Below, piece after piece: positions 18,734 to 26,006 of a DNA stretch of 46,455 nt. The notes under the pieces were generated by a model. The model was not told where the DNA came from and made no database searches. It saw only the letters and a list, made by a program, of their open reading frames with translations. The position numbers and the translations under genes are program-made. The DNA is from Streptococcus suis. GTDB taxonomy: Bacteria; Bacillota; Bacilli; Lactobacillales; Streptococcaceae. The stretch covers positions 1 through 46,455 of the forward strand of contig NZ_JAEUXI010000010.1 in assembly GCF_016775005.1 (NCBI RefSeq). Direction: 5' to 3'. The first letter of the stretch is position 1. Every line of letters starts with the position of its first letter.

Positions 18734-19732
18734 CTACTTGGTCGATTCCTTCCACTGAGTCGTGCATTCAATGACACGATGAATCGGTTCTTGGTTTTGA
18801 TCTCTCAATTGACTGATAAGGGTCTCTGCTGCACTTTCCCCCAATTTTATCCCATCATGAACAATGGTTGAAATGGCTGGTGTAGAAAAATCCGTCCATT
18901 CACTATTTTCAAATCCAATCAATCCTGTCTTTGGAAAAGCAATTTCCATCTTCTTCATCAGTTGATAAACATGTGGCAGCGCCCAAATATTAATAACAAC
19001 AATCAGGGTTTCCTTATCCTGGTCCAAATGCTCTTGCAAGAAGGCTTCCACTTCTTCATCTGAAAAGACCTGATCAGCTAGGATATATTCTGAAAATGTT
19101 TTGTTTTTATCTGTCACAGCATCAACAAAGCCAGCAACTTTTTCCAGTCTGGTCGAAAGTCGGCCTGTCTCTGCAGAAATCAAGATAAATTCTTCGTAGC
19201 CCTTGTCAATCATTTGACTAACAGCTTCATAAACGGCGTGGTAAAGATCGGACTTGACCCAACTCGAACGATGTTCAAAGATTTGACTGTCAAAAAAGAC
19301 CAAGCCACCTGTTTGTTGCAAAAGATTACTGTATTTCCGAAGGGTTGCACTAGGCTGGATGATAAAACCTTCTACCCCTTGTAACAACATGGAATCTAAG
19401 ATTTTTTCTTCCTCTTCTACTTGAAACTGACTTTTTCCCAGCAAGATCTGGTAGCCCTGTTTCCGTGCTTCTTGCTCAATACCCGCAATCACTTGACTGG
19501 TGATGGGATGTTCAATCTCTCCAACTAAGACACCGATTAAGCCCGTTTTTTTCGAGTTCAAGCTCCTTGCCAAGGCACTCGGTCGGTAGTTGGTCTCCTT
19601 GATAACGGCTTCAATCCGCTCTCTGGTCTCAGACGACATTTTCTCAAACTTTCCATTCAGATAGAAAGAAACTGTTGTTTTTGATGTTTGAGCTAGTTGT
19701 GCTATATCTTTGATGGTTAACTTCCTGGTCAC
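18734..19732 (-). CDS. regR: LacI-family regulator, RegR-like
   Basis: 332 residues, GTG start with AGGAGGGG upstream. N-terminal LacI helix-turn-helix: LTIKDIAQLAQTSKTTVSFY (about 5-24), hinge RPSALARSLNS, then a periplasmic-binding-like sensor domain with IGVLVGEIEHPITSQ and FIIQPSA. The sequence closely resembles streptococcal RegR, a repressor of hyaluronate/glycosaminoglycan use, which supports the symbol; the effector is unknown here. It is encoded after the GH88 gene but separated by a terminator and its own promoter. The perfect palindrome at 21095-21108 and the dyad at 21510-21524 are its likely operators. Confidence 0.85.
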   Translation of the reverse strand: MTRKLTIKDIAQLAQTSKTTVSFYLNGKFEKMSSETRERIEAVIKETNYRPSALARSLNSKKTGLIGVLVGEIEHPITSQVIAGIEQEARKQGYQILLGKSQFQVEEEEKILDSMLLQGVEGFIIQPSATLRKYSNLLQQTGGLVFFDSQIFEHRSSWVKSDLYHAVYEAVSQMIDKGYEEFILISAETGRLSTRLEKVAGFVDAVTDKNKTFSEYILADQVFSDEEVEAFLQEHLDQDKETLIVVINIWALPHVYQLMKKMEIAFPKTGLIGFENSEWTDFSTPAISTIVHDGIKLGESAAETLISQLRDQNQEPIHRVIECTTQWKESTK

Positions 19733-19759
19733 CCGCTCTTCCCCTCCTTCATAAGGGAT

Positions 19760-19765
19760 ATTATA
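19760..19765 (-). promoter_or_regulatory. Extended -10 promoter of regR
   Basis: TATAAT preceded by TGA on minus, about 25 bases before the GTG start; no clear -35. Confidence 0.5.
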
Positions 19766-19853
19766 TCACAGGATAGCATTTGACTCTACAATTACTTATT
19801 TATGTAAGGAGCTACATAAGTTTTTGATGAACGATTTCTTACCAGATAATAAG

Positions 19854-19877
19854 AAAAAAACACGCCAAAGAGCGTGT
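19854..19877 (-). terminator. Terminator after the EIIA/GH88 unit
   Basis: Stem ACACGC/GCGTGT (arms 19860-19865 and 19872-19877), 6-nt loop, then seven T on minus, 8 bases after the GH88 stop codon. Confidence 0.85.
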
Positions 19878-19885
19878 CCTTCATT

Positions 19886-21076
19886 TTATTTCCAGAAAGA
19901 TTGCCAATCTTTTGTAAATCGAACCAGGGCTTCCAGGTAGAAATAGTCTCCAAAGATGGTTCCTTGATTCACACCTTTGGATTCTTGCCAAGAATAGACT
20001 CCCTGTAACAAGAGTGGTTCACCCGCTACCAGTTGGCTGTTACGATAGTTGGTCAGGATGGAACGCAACATATCGTGCATGGCATAGCGATAGGTCTCCT
20101 TGTCTTCATCAACTTCTGGAAGGTATTTCAACATCTCATGCATACCACAAATAGCAATTACCGTTGCTGACGAATCCTTGGCCTGATCGTCCCCATCTCC
20201 AAATAAGAGGTCCCAGTACGAAACATGATCTTCTGGTAATTCATTTAAGAAATAGTCGGTCACACCCTTGAAGAGGTCGATGCACAAGGGGTCCTTGAGG
20301 CCTCCATAAGTCAAGCTGGTTCCATAAATCACCCAAGCCTGGCCTCGTGCCCAAGAAGAATCATCGCTGAATCCTCTTCTAGTCACACCATGTAAGGGAT
20401 GCCCCGTTGCAGGATCAAAGTAGAAGGAACGGAAGGTCGATGAATCACTACGAATCACGGTCTTCACTGATGTGTGGAAATGCTGGCGTGCTATTTTAAG
20501 ATAAAGCTGCTCACCAGTTTCTTTGTAAGCAAAAAAGAGGAGTTGAAGGTTCATCAAGCCTTCAATCATCAGACGGTACTCTGAAGCATCCCCTACTTCA
20601 CCAAGTGCTTGAATAAATTGCCCCTTTTCTTGATAGCGGTCCGCTAAGGCTTGAGCAGCCAACAAGGCTGTTTCACGGGCCTCAAGACTTCCTGTTGAAC
20701 GGTAATCCGCCACACAAGAAAGCTGGTAAAGCAAGCCAATATGATGAGATGGAGCTACTGGATGCTGGTCCAAATACTCCCGCATCAGCTTGCTATACTC
20801 CTGCCCCTTGACTCTGAAATAGTCATCCTTAGTCACATCATAAGCCAACCAAATCAAGCCGGGCCAAAAGCCATTGGTCCATTTTAATTCTTGATGGGGA
20901 CTATAAAGATAGTCATTAGTATAAGAGGATGGAAAACCACCATCAAACCGCTCACAATTCAATCGCACTTGGTCCAAAGCCTGGGTCAAGGCATCCTCTA
21001 AATCACTTTTGGTCAAAAGAGGGTGTTGCTTGTACTCTTCCGATCGAAAGATCGGGTCAATCCATATTTCTCTCAT
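19886..21076 (-). CDS. GH88 unsaturated glucuronyl hydrolase-like protein with altered catalytic residues
   Basis: 396 residues from the ATG at 21074-21076, which has GGGGAG 7 bases upstream; an upstream in-frame GTG at 21112 has no SD and would read through the operator. The (alpha/alpha)6-barrel family is clear: KWTNGFWPGLIWLAYD (about 65-80), QLLFFAY, TFRSFYFDP, DDSSWARGQAW, DHVSYWDL, KDSSATVIAICGMHEML. The family cleaves unsaturated disaccharides from hyaluronate or chondroitin. However, the motif that normally reads HHD(L/I)GF is SHHIGLLY (about 110-117), and the Asp expected in YRLxIDxLxN is Glu172. Both catalytic aspartates appear replaced, so activity may be lost or changed. It follows an EIIA gene by 36 bases. 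No signal peptide. Confidence 0.85.
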   Translation of the reverse strand: MREIWIDPIFRSEEYKQHPLLTKSDLEDALTQALDQVRLNCERFDGGFPSSYTNDYLYSPHQELKWTNGFWPGLIWLAYDVTKDDYFRVKGQEYSKLMREYLDQHPVAPSHHIGLLYQLSCVADYRSTGSLEARETALLAAQALADRYQEKGQFIQALGEVGDASEYRLMIEGLMNLQLLFFAYKETGEQLYLKIARQHFHTSVKTVIRSDSSTFRSFYFDPATGHPLHGVTRRGFSDDSSWARGQAWVIYGTSLTYGGLKDPLCIDLFKGVTDYFLNELPEDHVSYWDLLFGDGDDQAKDSSATVIAICGMHEMLKYLPEVDEDKETYRYAMHDMLRSILTNYRNSQLVAGEPLLLQGVYSWQESKGVNQGTIFGDYFYLEALVRFTKDWQSFWK

Positions 21077-21094
21077 TCTATTTCTCCCCATTAC

Positions 21095-21108
21095 GTAAAA
21101 CGTTTTAC
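21095..21108 (-). promoter_or_regulatory. Perfect 14-bp LacI-type palindrome between EIIA and GH88 genes
   Basis: GTAAAACGTTTTAC is fully self-complementary with a central CG, the usual LacI-family operator design. It lies between the EIIA stop and the GH88 SD, so RegR bound here would act as a roadblock or control an internal start. RegR binding is inference. Confidence 0.7.
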
Positions 21109-21112
21109 CCAC

Positions 21113-21490
21113 TCACAAGCTTTGGATGGCATTTTTGCTGTTGTTAACCAGTTTACCTGCCAGTTCATTCAAATCAGAATTTAACTTCAAAAAATTCGCT
21201 TCCAACAACATAGACAGGTTTAGACCCGTCACCAAACGTGACTTTACATTTGGAAATTTCTCTTGTACTACTCCAATAGACTTGAAGGGAATTCCCACCA
21301 TCAAGTCACTCAAAAACAAGACAGATTCTTGTCCTAAAACCGCTTGTTCTAAGGCTTCTTCCAGTTGTTTCACAGTCGTACCTTCACAGAAATCAATGGC
21401 TTGAACTCCTGTACTGTCCCCCGTAATCAACTCTAAGGCCTGCAAAAATCCACTGGCTAACTGACCATGTGCGACTAGAATGATTTTCAT
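21113..21490 (-). CDS. PTS mannose-family EIIA component
   Basis: 125 residues from the ATG at 21488-21490, with GGAGGG 4 bases upstream; the ATG at 21502 would overlap that SD. MKIILVAHGQLASGF carries the phosphorylatable His8 of the mannose-family IIA fold; FLSDLMVGIPF and VTGLNLSMLLEA are further family motifs. It passes phosphate from HPr to a EIIB partner for sugar uptake. The EIIB, EIIC and EIID genes that accompany it in glycosaminoglycan clusters are absent from this window. First gene of the unit under the 21534-21562 promoter. Resembles AgaF-type EIIA. Confidence 0.88.
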   Translation of the reverse strand: MKIILVAHGQLASGFLQALELITGDSTGVQAIDFCEGTTVKQLEEALEQAVLGQESVLFLSDLMVGIPFKSIGVVQEKFPNVKSRLVTGLNLSMLLEANFLKLNSDLNELAGKLVNNSKNAIQSL

Positions 21491-21509
21491 GGTTCCCTCC
21501 ATTTTCTAG

Positions 21510-21524
21510 TTTTACCGGTTAACT
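21510..21524 (-). promoter_or_regulatory. Near-palindromic operator downstream of the EIIA promoter
   Basis: AGTTAACCGGTAAAA on minus: half-sites TTAACC and GGTAAA match as a dyad with one mismatch around a central CCGG. It sits 9 bases after the -10, where bound repressor would block transcription. Half-site TAAAA recurs in the 21095-21108 palindrome. Confidence 0.55.
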
Positions 21525-21533
21525 TATACCCTT

Positions 21534-21562
21534 ATTGTAAGCTAGTTATCTTGCCTTGTCAA
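21534..21562 (-). promoter_or_regulatory. Strong promoter of the EIIA/GH88 unit
   Basis: On minus a consensus TTGACA (21557-21562), 17 bases, then TACAAT (21534-21539). Confidence 0.85.
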
Positions 21563-21580
21563 TACTTTTTCAATATTTTC

Positions 21581-21594
21581 TGTAAGCGTTTCAT
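21581..21594. promoter_or_regulatory. cre-like site (CcpA)
   Basis: TGTAAGCGTTTCAT on plus matches the lactic-acid-bacteria cre consensus TGWAARCGYTWNCW at 13 of 14 positions. It lies about 20 bases upstream of the -35, so activation or roadblock effects of CcpA are both possible. Confidence 0.55.
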
Positions 21595-21673
21595 TTCAAG
21601 TAGCAAACTAGTTTTCTTTTGTATTGATTTTCATATACATTTACATAAATAAAGACAGTATTATAGAGCGATT

Positions 21674-21823
21674 CACAGGAATTTATCTGTTATTTACTAT
21701 ACAAAACAATCGATTTCTCAACCTGTTTACTAGCTGCCCACCCAGAAAAAAAACTAATCTGACTATTAGAATGGTTTGACTGGAAAGTCAAACCTTGTTA
21801 TAGCTAGTATAACAAGCCTTTTT
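21674..21823 (+). ncRNA. Candidate plus-strand small RNA
   Basis: A plus-strand promoter TTTACA (21640-21645), 16 bases, TATAGA (21662-21667) precedes a 150-nt stretch with no ORF. It ends in two perfect 9-bp stem-loops (21773-21794 and 21794-21816) and TTTTT (21819-21823), a classic intrinsic terminator with no plus-strand gene before it. Flanking genes are all on minus. Not verified. Confidence 0.4.
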
Positions 21824-21842
21824 CAGCCATGGAGGGAAAATA

Positions 21843-21867
21843 AAAAAAATCGCAAATGCGATTTTTT
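21843..21867. terminator. Bidirectional terminator after the PH-domain gene
   Basis: Stem of A-rich arm plus CGC / GCG plus T-rich arm around a 4-nt loop; T runs on both strands. It ends the 21876-22259 gene on minus. Confidence 0.8.
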
Positions 21868-21875
21868 ATGATTGA

Positions 21876-22259
21876 TTATTTACCTAAGACTGCAGAAGCC
21901 AAGGCTTTTTGAATGGCGATAACACTCTTGTCACTCTTGAATTGCAGGGTTTCTGCTGGTTCTGCCGCAGAAGAAATCCAAATCTTCAGTTCAGCATCCA
22001 TATCAAAATGACCGGAGGTTTCAACCGTAAATCGTGAAATGGAACGATAGGGAATCGACTTGTAGGAAACCTTCTTACCTGACATTCCTTGCTTGTCTAC
22101 CAGAATCAAGCGATACTCAGTAAAGACAATCAGATCGCGGACCAAACTAAAGGCCATTTCTACCTGTTCCGCATCCAAAAGGATGTCTGCCAACTCCTGT
22201 TCTACCTTGTCATTATTCATCTGCGAGGCATTACCCATCAAACCTGAAAACAAACCCAT
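21876..22259 (-). CDS. Bacterial PH-domain protein
   Basis: 127 residues. After a short N-terminal helix (about 17-40) the rest has alternating beta-strand character with FTEYRLILVDKQG and KKVSYKSIPYRSISRFTVE, the hallmark of the bacterial PH-like (bPH, formerly DUF1696/YvbH-like) fold. These small cytoplasmic proteins may form rings or tether to membranes; no biochemical role is established that I can assign. No signal or membrane segment. AAAGGAG is 8 bases before the ATG. Monocistronic, with a terminator on each side. Confidence 0.8.
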   Translation of the reverse strand: MGLFSGLMGNASQMNNDKVEQELADILLDAEQVEMAFSLVRDLIVFTEYRLILVDKQGMSGKKVSYKSIPYRSISRFTVETSGHFDMDAELKIWISSAAEPAETLQFKSDKSVIAIQKALASAVLGK

Positions 22260-22308
22260 GTATTTACTCCTTTTGTACTTTTCCTTATTTTACCGAAAAA
22301 TTTGGAAT

Positions 22309-22341
22309 AAAAAAAGCAAAAACCCCAGAAGAGTTTTGCTT
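22309..22341 (-). terminator. Terminator of the one-gene ABC exporter
   Basis: Stem starting AAGCAAAA and closing TTTTGCTT on minus, with imperfect centre, followed by a T run; 3 bases after the stop codon. Confidence 0.7.
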
Positions 22342-22344
22342 CTG

Positions 22345-23946
22345 TCAAACTGATAGATGGACCTGCTCATCAAAGAGGGCTAAAAAACTTTCCTCCTGAG
22401 AGTGTGTCACAACAATCACCAGTTTGTCTTTCATTTTCGCTAGGGTTTCAGCGATCAATTGCTCACTATGGGAATCCAAACCAGTTGTTGGCTCGTCAAA
22501 TAAGAAGACCTCTGCATCGCGGTAAAGGGCACGCGCCAAATCAAACCGCCGCTCCTCACCTCCGGATAATTGCTGAGAAGGGGTCAAGAGAGTAGCAAAT
22601 CCATCTCCCTGCCGATAGAACCAGTCCTCTAAACCAACTTGCCGCAAGCAAACCATTGCTTTATTCTCATCTAAAGGCGCAAACAAGGTCAAATTATCCC
22701 CAATACTAGCTGTAAATAGATTGGTTTTCTGCGGTAGGTAGTAGATTTTCCGAAAGAGGGCAAGCTGATCCAGTTCTGCCAGATTCCTCTGGTTGACCAG
22801 GACTCTTCCAGCCTCTGGTTTCTGAATCCCAAGCAAGAGGCGGAGCAAGGTCGTCTTCCCACTCCCACTCTTGCCCAAGATAGCATATTTTTTATTGGCG
22901 TGAAAAAGATAAGAAAAATTCTCCACAATCAGATGGTCCTGATAGCGACAATCAATCCCTTCCAGAGCAAGGCTCGTAATGGATTCCTTCAAAACTGGCT
23001 TGGCAGCGTGACCTTCTTCCTTCCTAATTAAGAGACCTGTCAACTCCTCCACAACTGTCCGACTAGAAAGATAATCCGTCAGCAAGCCTGACATGGTTTG
23101 GATAGGACCTGCCACAGTTCCCATTAGAGTTGTCATAGCAATCAAATCCGAAATGTTCAGCAGACCTTGGAAGACAAATATCCCTCCAATAATCCATGAA
23201 CCTGAATAAACTACGCTGCTCAAACTGTAGGAAACCGCATAGGTCTGGGATTGTTTTTGAGCAAAATGGTTAGCACGCCTGGTATATTCCTGATTGGATA
23301 CCGCCAGCTTGTCTTTAAAAACTGGCGTGATAGTGCTGATGCGGATAAAAGAGAGAGCTTCTACAAACTCACTAAACAAGGCGAGATAAGCATTCTTCTC
23401 CTCCTGACTGTCCTTTGTCGCACGAGCTAAAATCCCCTTATTAATCACCGGAGCCAAAAATGGAATAAAGCAGAGCGCCAACATGATCATAGCCATGGTT
23501 CCTTGAAGGTAAAGAGCCCCAATCAAGGAAAAACTAAAGACTAATATGCTTGTCACCATGGATAGAAGCGGCGTTAAATAGGTAGTTTCTAAGATGTTCA
23601 GATGATGAACCAAGACATGGACCTTATCTGCCTGACTGTCTTTTGTTGCCTCTCCTAAGTCCTCACTCGCATAGACAGTCACTAATTGATTGCGCGTCTC
23701 TTCCATAATCTGATTGATCAACTTAAATTTTAGATAGCGCGGCAGATAATCAAAATAGCCGTCACATAAAAAGAATACCACTGCAATCACCGAACTGGTC
23801 ACAAATGCCTTTTGGTCACCAGATAAGGCCGCTTCCGAAACACGCGCATAAATAAAACCCGTTGCCGCTAAAATCAGAGCATAGACCACCGACACAGCAA
23901 TATAAGCAACTACTGCCAACTTGCATTTTCTAAGGTAGTAAATCAA
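22345..23946 (-). CDS. ABC exporter with fused membrane and ATPase domains
   Basis: 533 residues, TTG start with GGAGG 8 bases upstream. Residues 1-300 hold six membrane segments (ABC transporter type 1 domain); residues about 330-533 hold the ATPase with Walker A GKSGSGKTT, signature LSGGEERR, Walker B EVFLFDEPTTGLD and switch His in VVTHSQ. Expected to work as a homodimer exporting a peptide, lipid or drug; the substrate cannot be read from sequence. The membrane domain is shorter than in most multidrug exporters. Own promoter 23985-24013 and terminator; no partner gene. Confidence 0.88.
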   Translation of the reverse strand: MIYYLRKCKLAVVAYIAVSVVYALILAATGFIYARVSEAALSGDQKAFVTSSVIAVVFFLCDGYFDYLPRYLKFKLINQIMEETRNQLVTVYASEDLGEATKDSQADKVHVLVHHLNILETTYLTPLLSMVTSILVFSFSLIGALYLQGTMAMIMLALCFIPFLAPVINKGILARATKDSQEEKNAYLALFSEFVEALSFIRISTITPVFKDKLAVSNQEYTRRANHFAQKQSQTYAVSYSLSSVVYSGSWIIGGIFVFQGLLNISDLIAMTTLMGTVAGPIQTMSGLLTDYLSSRTVVEELTGLLIRKEEGHAAKPVLKESITSLALEGIDCRYQDHLIVENFSYLFHANKKYAILGKSGSGKTTLLRLLLGIQKPEAGRVLVNQRNLAELDQLALFRKIYYLPQKTNLFTASIGDNLTLFAPLDENKAMVCLRQVGLEDWFYRQGDGFATLLTPSQQLSGGEERRFDLARALYRDAEVFLFDEPTTGLDSHSEQLIAETLAKMKDKLVIVVTHSQEESFLALFDEQVHLSV

Positions 23947-23984
23947 AGTTCAGACCTCCAATCCATTTCCATTTATATAACCAT

Positions 23985-24013
23985 AGTATATTATGATAAT
24001 ACTTTTTTTGCAA
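23985..24013 (-). promoter_or_regulatory. Promoter of the one-gene ABC exporter
   Basis: On minus TTGCAA (24008-24013), 17 bases, TATACT (23985-23990). Confidence 0.7.
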
Positions 24014-24026
24014 TGATAACAAAATT

Positions 24027-24051
24027 AAAAAAAGCCAGGACTTGCCTGACT
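24027..24051 (-). terminator. Terminator of the prfC transcript
   Basis: 7-bp stem with one wobble (arms 24033-24039 and 24045-24051) followed by T run on minus. This gives prfC a 3' UTR of about 270 nt that holds the hairpin array at 24083-24313. Confidence 0.75.
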
Positions 24052-24082
24052 TATTATAGGATTGATTGGATTAGCTGAAGAA

Positions 24083-24320
24083 GGTAAGCTGTTTACCATC
24101 AGCCCTCATCTCCAACTAGAAAAGGTCCACTGGACCTTAGCCATTGGTAAGCCGACTGCTGTCGGCTCTCATCTCCAACCTTTCACCTCGCTTGATGTCT
24201 CAAGGCTCGGGCTGAAACAGTTCCCCGAACTGTTTCACTCCACCCGGACTTTATTCAACGGTAAACTGACTTCCGTCAGTTCCCATCTCCCGATAGCAAA
24301 TATCTCCCAGATATTTGCTA
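24083..24320 (-). repeat. Array of related hairpin repeats downstream of prfC
   Basis: Three 31-34 bp units (24083-24116, 24146-24179, 24260-24290) share the frame GGTAA-stem-CATCTCC on plus but have different stem sequences: GCTG/CAGC, GCCGAC/GTCGGC, AACTGAC/GTCAGTT. Between them are further perfect stems: AAGGTCC/GGACCTT (24122-24138), AAACAGTTC/GAACTGTTT (about 24211-24236) and GCAAATATCT/AGATATTTGC (24296-24318), the last overlapping the prfC stop codon. Confidence 0.7.
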
Positions 24321-25862
24321 CATCTTCTCTTCCAACTCCACATCCGGATATTTGTCCGCGAACCAGCGGAGTGCGAAGTCGTTTTCAAAGAGGAAGACAG
24401 GTTGGTCAAAGCGGTCTTTGGCTAGGATGTTGCGGCTTGAGGACATGCGTTCATCCAGGTCTTCTGGCTTGATCCAGCGGACTGTCTTTTTACCCATTGG
24501 GGTCATAACTACCTCGGCATTGTACTCGCCTTCCATGCGGTGTTTGAAAACTTCAAACTGGAGCTGACCAACGGCACCCAGCATGTACTCGCCAGTCTGG
24601 TAGTTCTTGTAGAGCTGGATAGCCCCTTCCTGTACCAGTTGCTCGATTCCCTTGTGGAAGGATTTTTGTTTCATAACGTTTTTGGCAGAAACTTTCATGA
24701 AAATTTCAGGGGTGAAGGTCGGTAGCGGTTCGAATTCAAACTTGTTCTTGCCTACGGTCAAGGTATCCCCTACCTGATAGGTTCCTGTATCGTAAACTCC
24801 GATAATGTCACCCGCCACTGCATTTTCCACATTCTCACGGGATTCGGCCATGAACTGGGTCACGTTGGACAACTTGGCTCCCTTGCCTGTACGAGGCAGG
24901 TTAACCGCCATACCGCGTTCAAATTCGCCCGAAACCACACGGACAAAGGCAATGCGGTCGCGGTGACGAGGGTCCATGTTGGCTTGGATTTTGAAAACAA
25001 AGCCTGAAAAGTCTTTGTTGAGCGGGTCAATGACATCCCCTGTCGTTGTCTTGTGACCATGTGGCTCTGGAGCAAATTCCAAGAAGGTGTCAAGGAAGGT
25101 CTGCACCCCAAAGTTTGTCAGGGCTGAGCCGAAGAAAACAGGTGTCAAATCGCCGTCCAAAATCGCCTGTTCTGAGAATTCATTTCCAGCTTCCGCCAAA
25201 AGTTCAATATCATCTAGAACTTGTGCATAGAATGGGTTAGAACCAAAGAGCTTGTCACCCTCGTCCAAACTTGCAAATCTCTCCTCGCTTCGGTAGAGTT
25301 CCAAGCGTTTGTTATGAAGGTCATAGAGACCCTCGAAAGATTTCCCCATACCAATCGGCCAGTTCATTGGGTAGCTGGCAATGCCCAAAACTTCTTCCAA
25401 CTCCTGCAGCAAATCCAGTGGCTCACGACCGTCACGGTCCAACTTGTTGATAAAGGTAAAGACTGGAATATTGCGGTGTTTTACAACCTCAAAGAGCTTT
25501 TTGGTCTGGGCCTCGATACCTTTGGCAGAGTCCACCACCATGACAGCCGCATCCACCGCCATCAAGGTCCGATAGGTATCCTCAGAGAAGTCCTCGTGCC
25601 CTGGTGTATCCAGGATATTGACACGCTTGCCTGCATAGTCAAACTGCATAACAGAGGAAGTAACAGAGATACCACGTTGTTTCTCAATATCCATCCAGTC
25701 AGACTTGGCAAAGTTACCAGTCTTTTTCCCCTTGACCGTACCTGCTTCACGAATCTCCCCACCAAAGTAGAGCAACTGCTCGGTAATGGTGGTCTTACCC
25801 GCGTCCGGGTGAGAGATGATCGCAAAGGTGCGGCGTTTCTTGATTTCTTCTTGTAGTGACAT
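24318..25862 (-). CDS. prfC: Peptide chain release factor 3
   Basis: 514 residues, the normal length. A GTPase that recycles RF1/RF2 from the ribosome after termination. G1 SHPDAGKTT (about 17-25), G2 region [12 protein letters not shown]3 DTPGHEDF, G4 NKLDRDGR, then domain II and the RF3-specific C-terminal part ([16 protein letters not shown]). The ATG lies at 25860-25862. Its transcript starts from the promoter at 25967-25995 and runs past the hairpin array to 24027. The plus-strand frames over this gene are shadows. Confidence 0.97.
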   Translation of the reverse strand: MSLQEEIKKRRTFAIISHPDAGKTTITEQLLYFGGEIREAGTVKGKKTGNFAKSDWMDIEKQRGISVTSSVMQFDYAGKRVNILDTPGHEDFSEDTYRTLMAVDAAVMVVDSAKGIEAQTKKLFEVVKHRNIPVFTFINKLDRDGREPLDLLQELEEVLGIASYPMNWPIGMGKSFEGLYDLHNKRLELYRSEERFASLDEGDKLFGSNPFYAQVLDDIELLAEAGNEFSEQAILDGDLTPVFFGSALTNFGVQTFLDTFLEFAPEPHGHKTTTGDVIDPLNKDFSGFVFKIQANMDPRHRDRIAFVRVVSGEFERGMAVNLPRTGKGAKLSNVTQFMAESRENVENAVAGDIIGVYDTGTYQVGDTLTVGKNKFEFEPLPTFTPEIFMKVSAKNVMKQKSFHKGIEQLVQEGAIQLYKNYQTGEYMLGAVGQLQFEVFKHRMEGEYNAEVVMTPMGKKTVRWIKPEDLDERMSSSRNILAKDRFDQPVFLFENDFALRWFADKYPDVELEEKM

Positions 25863-25936
25863 GATTTTGATTCCTTTTTTCTTTGGTCCATAGCAGAGCT
25901 GCCTCCGTTTTCTCTGTCCACCTGACGAAGAGATAG

Positions 25937-25966
25937 AAAAAAGAGAGTGACTACTGCAACTCTCTT
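25937..25966 (-). terminator. Terminator of murF
   Basis: 7-bp perfect stem AGAGAGT/ACTCTCT (arms on plus 25942-25948 and 25959-25965), 10-nt loop, then six T on minus (25937-25942). Confidence 0.75.
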
Positions 25967-25995
25967 ATTATATCGGAAACATGATGAATTTTCAA
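25967..25995 (-). promoter_or_regulatory. Promoter of prfC, abutting the murF terminator
   Basis: On minus TTGAAA (25990-25995), 17 bases, TATAAT (25967-25972). The predicted start (about 25960) falls near the end of the 5' arm of the murF terminator, so RNA starting here could not fold that terminator. Confidence 0.75.
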
Positions 25996-26006
25996 ATCAA
26001 GCTCAT

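Noticed and set aside
21077..21112. N-terminal extension of the GH88 protein from a GTG
   Set aside because: It runs through the palindromic operator and has no SD, while the ATG at 21076 has a strong one.
24318..24320. Hairpin over the prfC stop as a terminator
   Set aside because: No T run follows; the true terminator is at 24027-24051.
24062..24472. 136-codon plus-strand frame across the hairpin array into prfC
   Set aside because: Covers inverted repeats and the antisense of prfC; no SD and composition set by the repeats.
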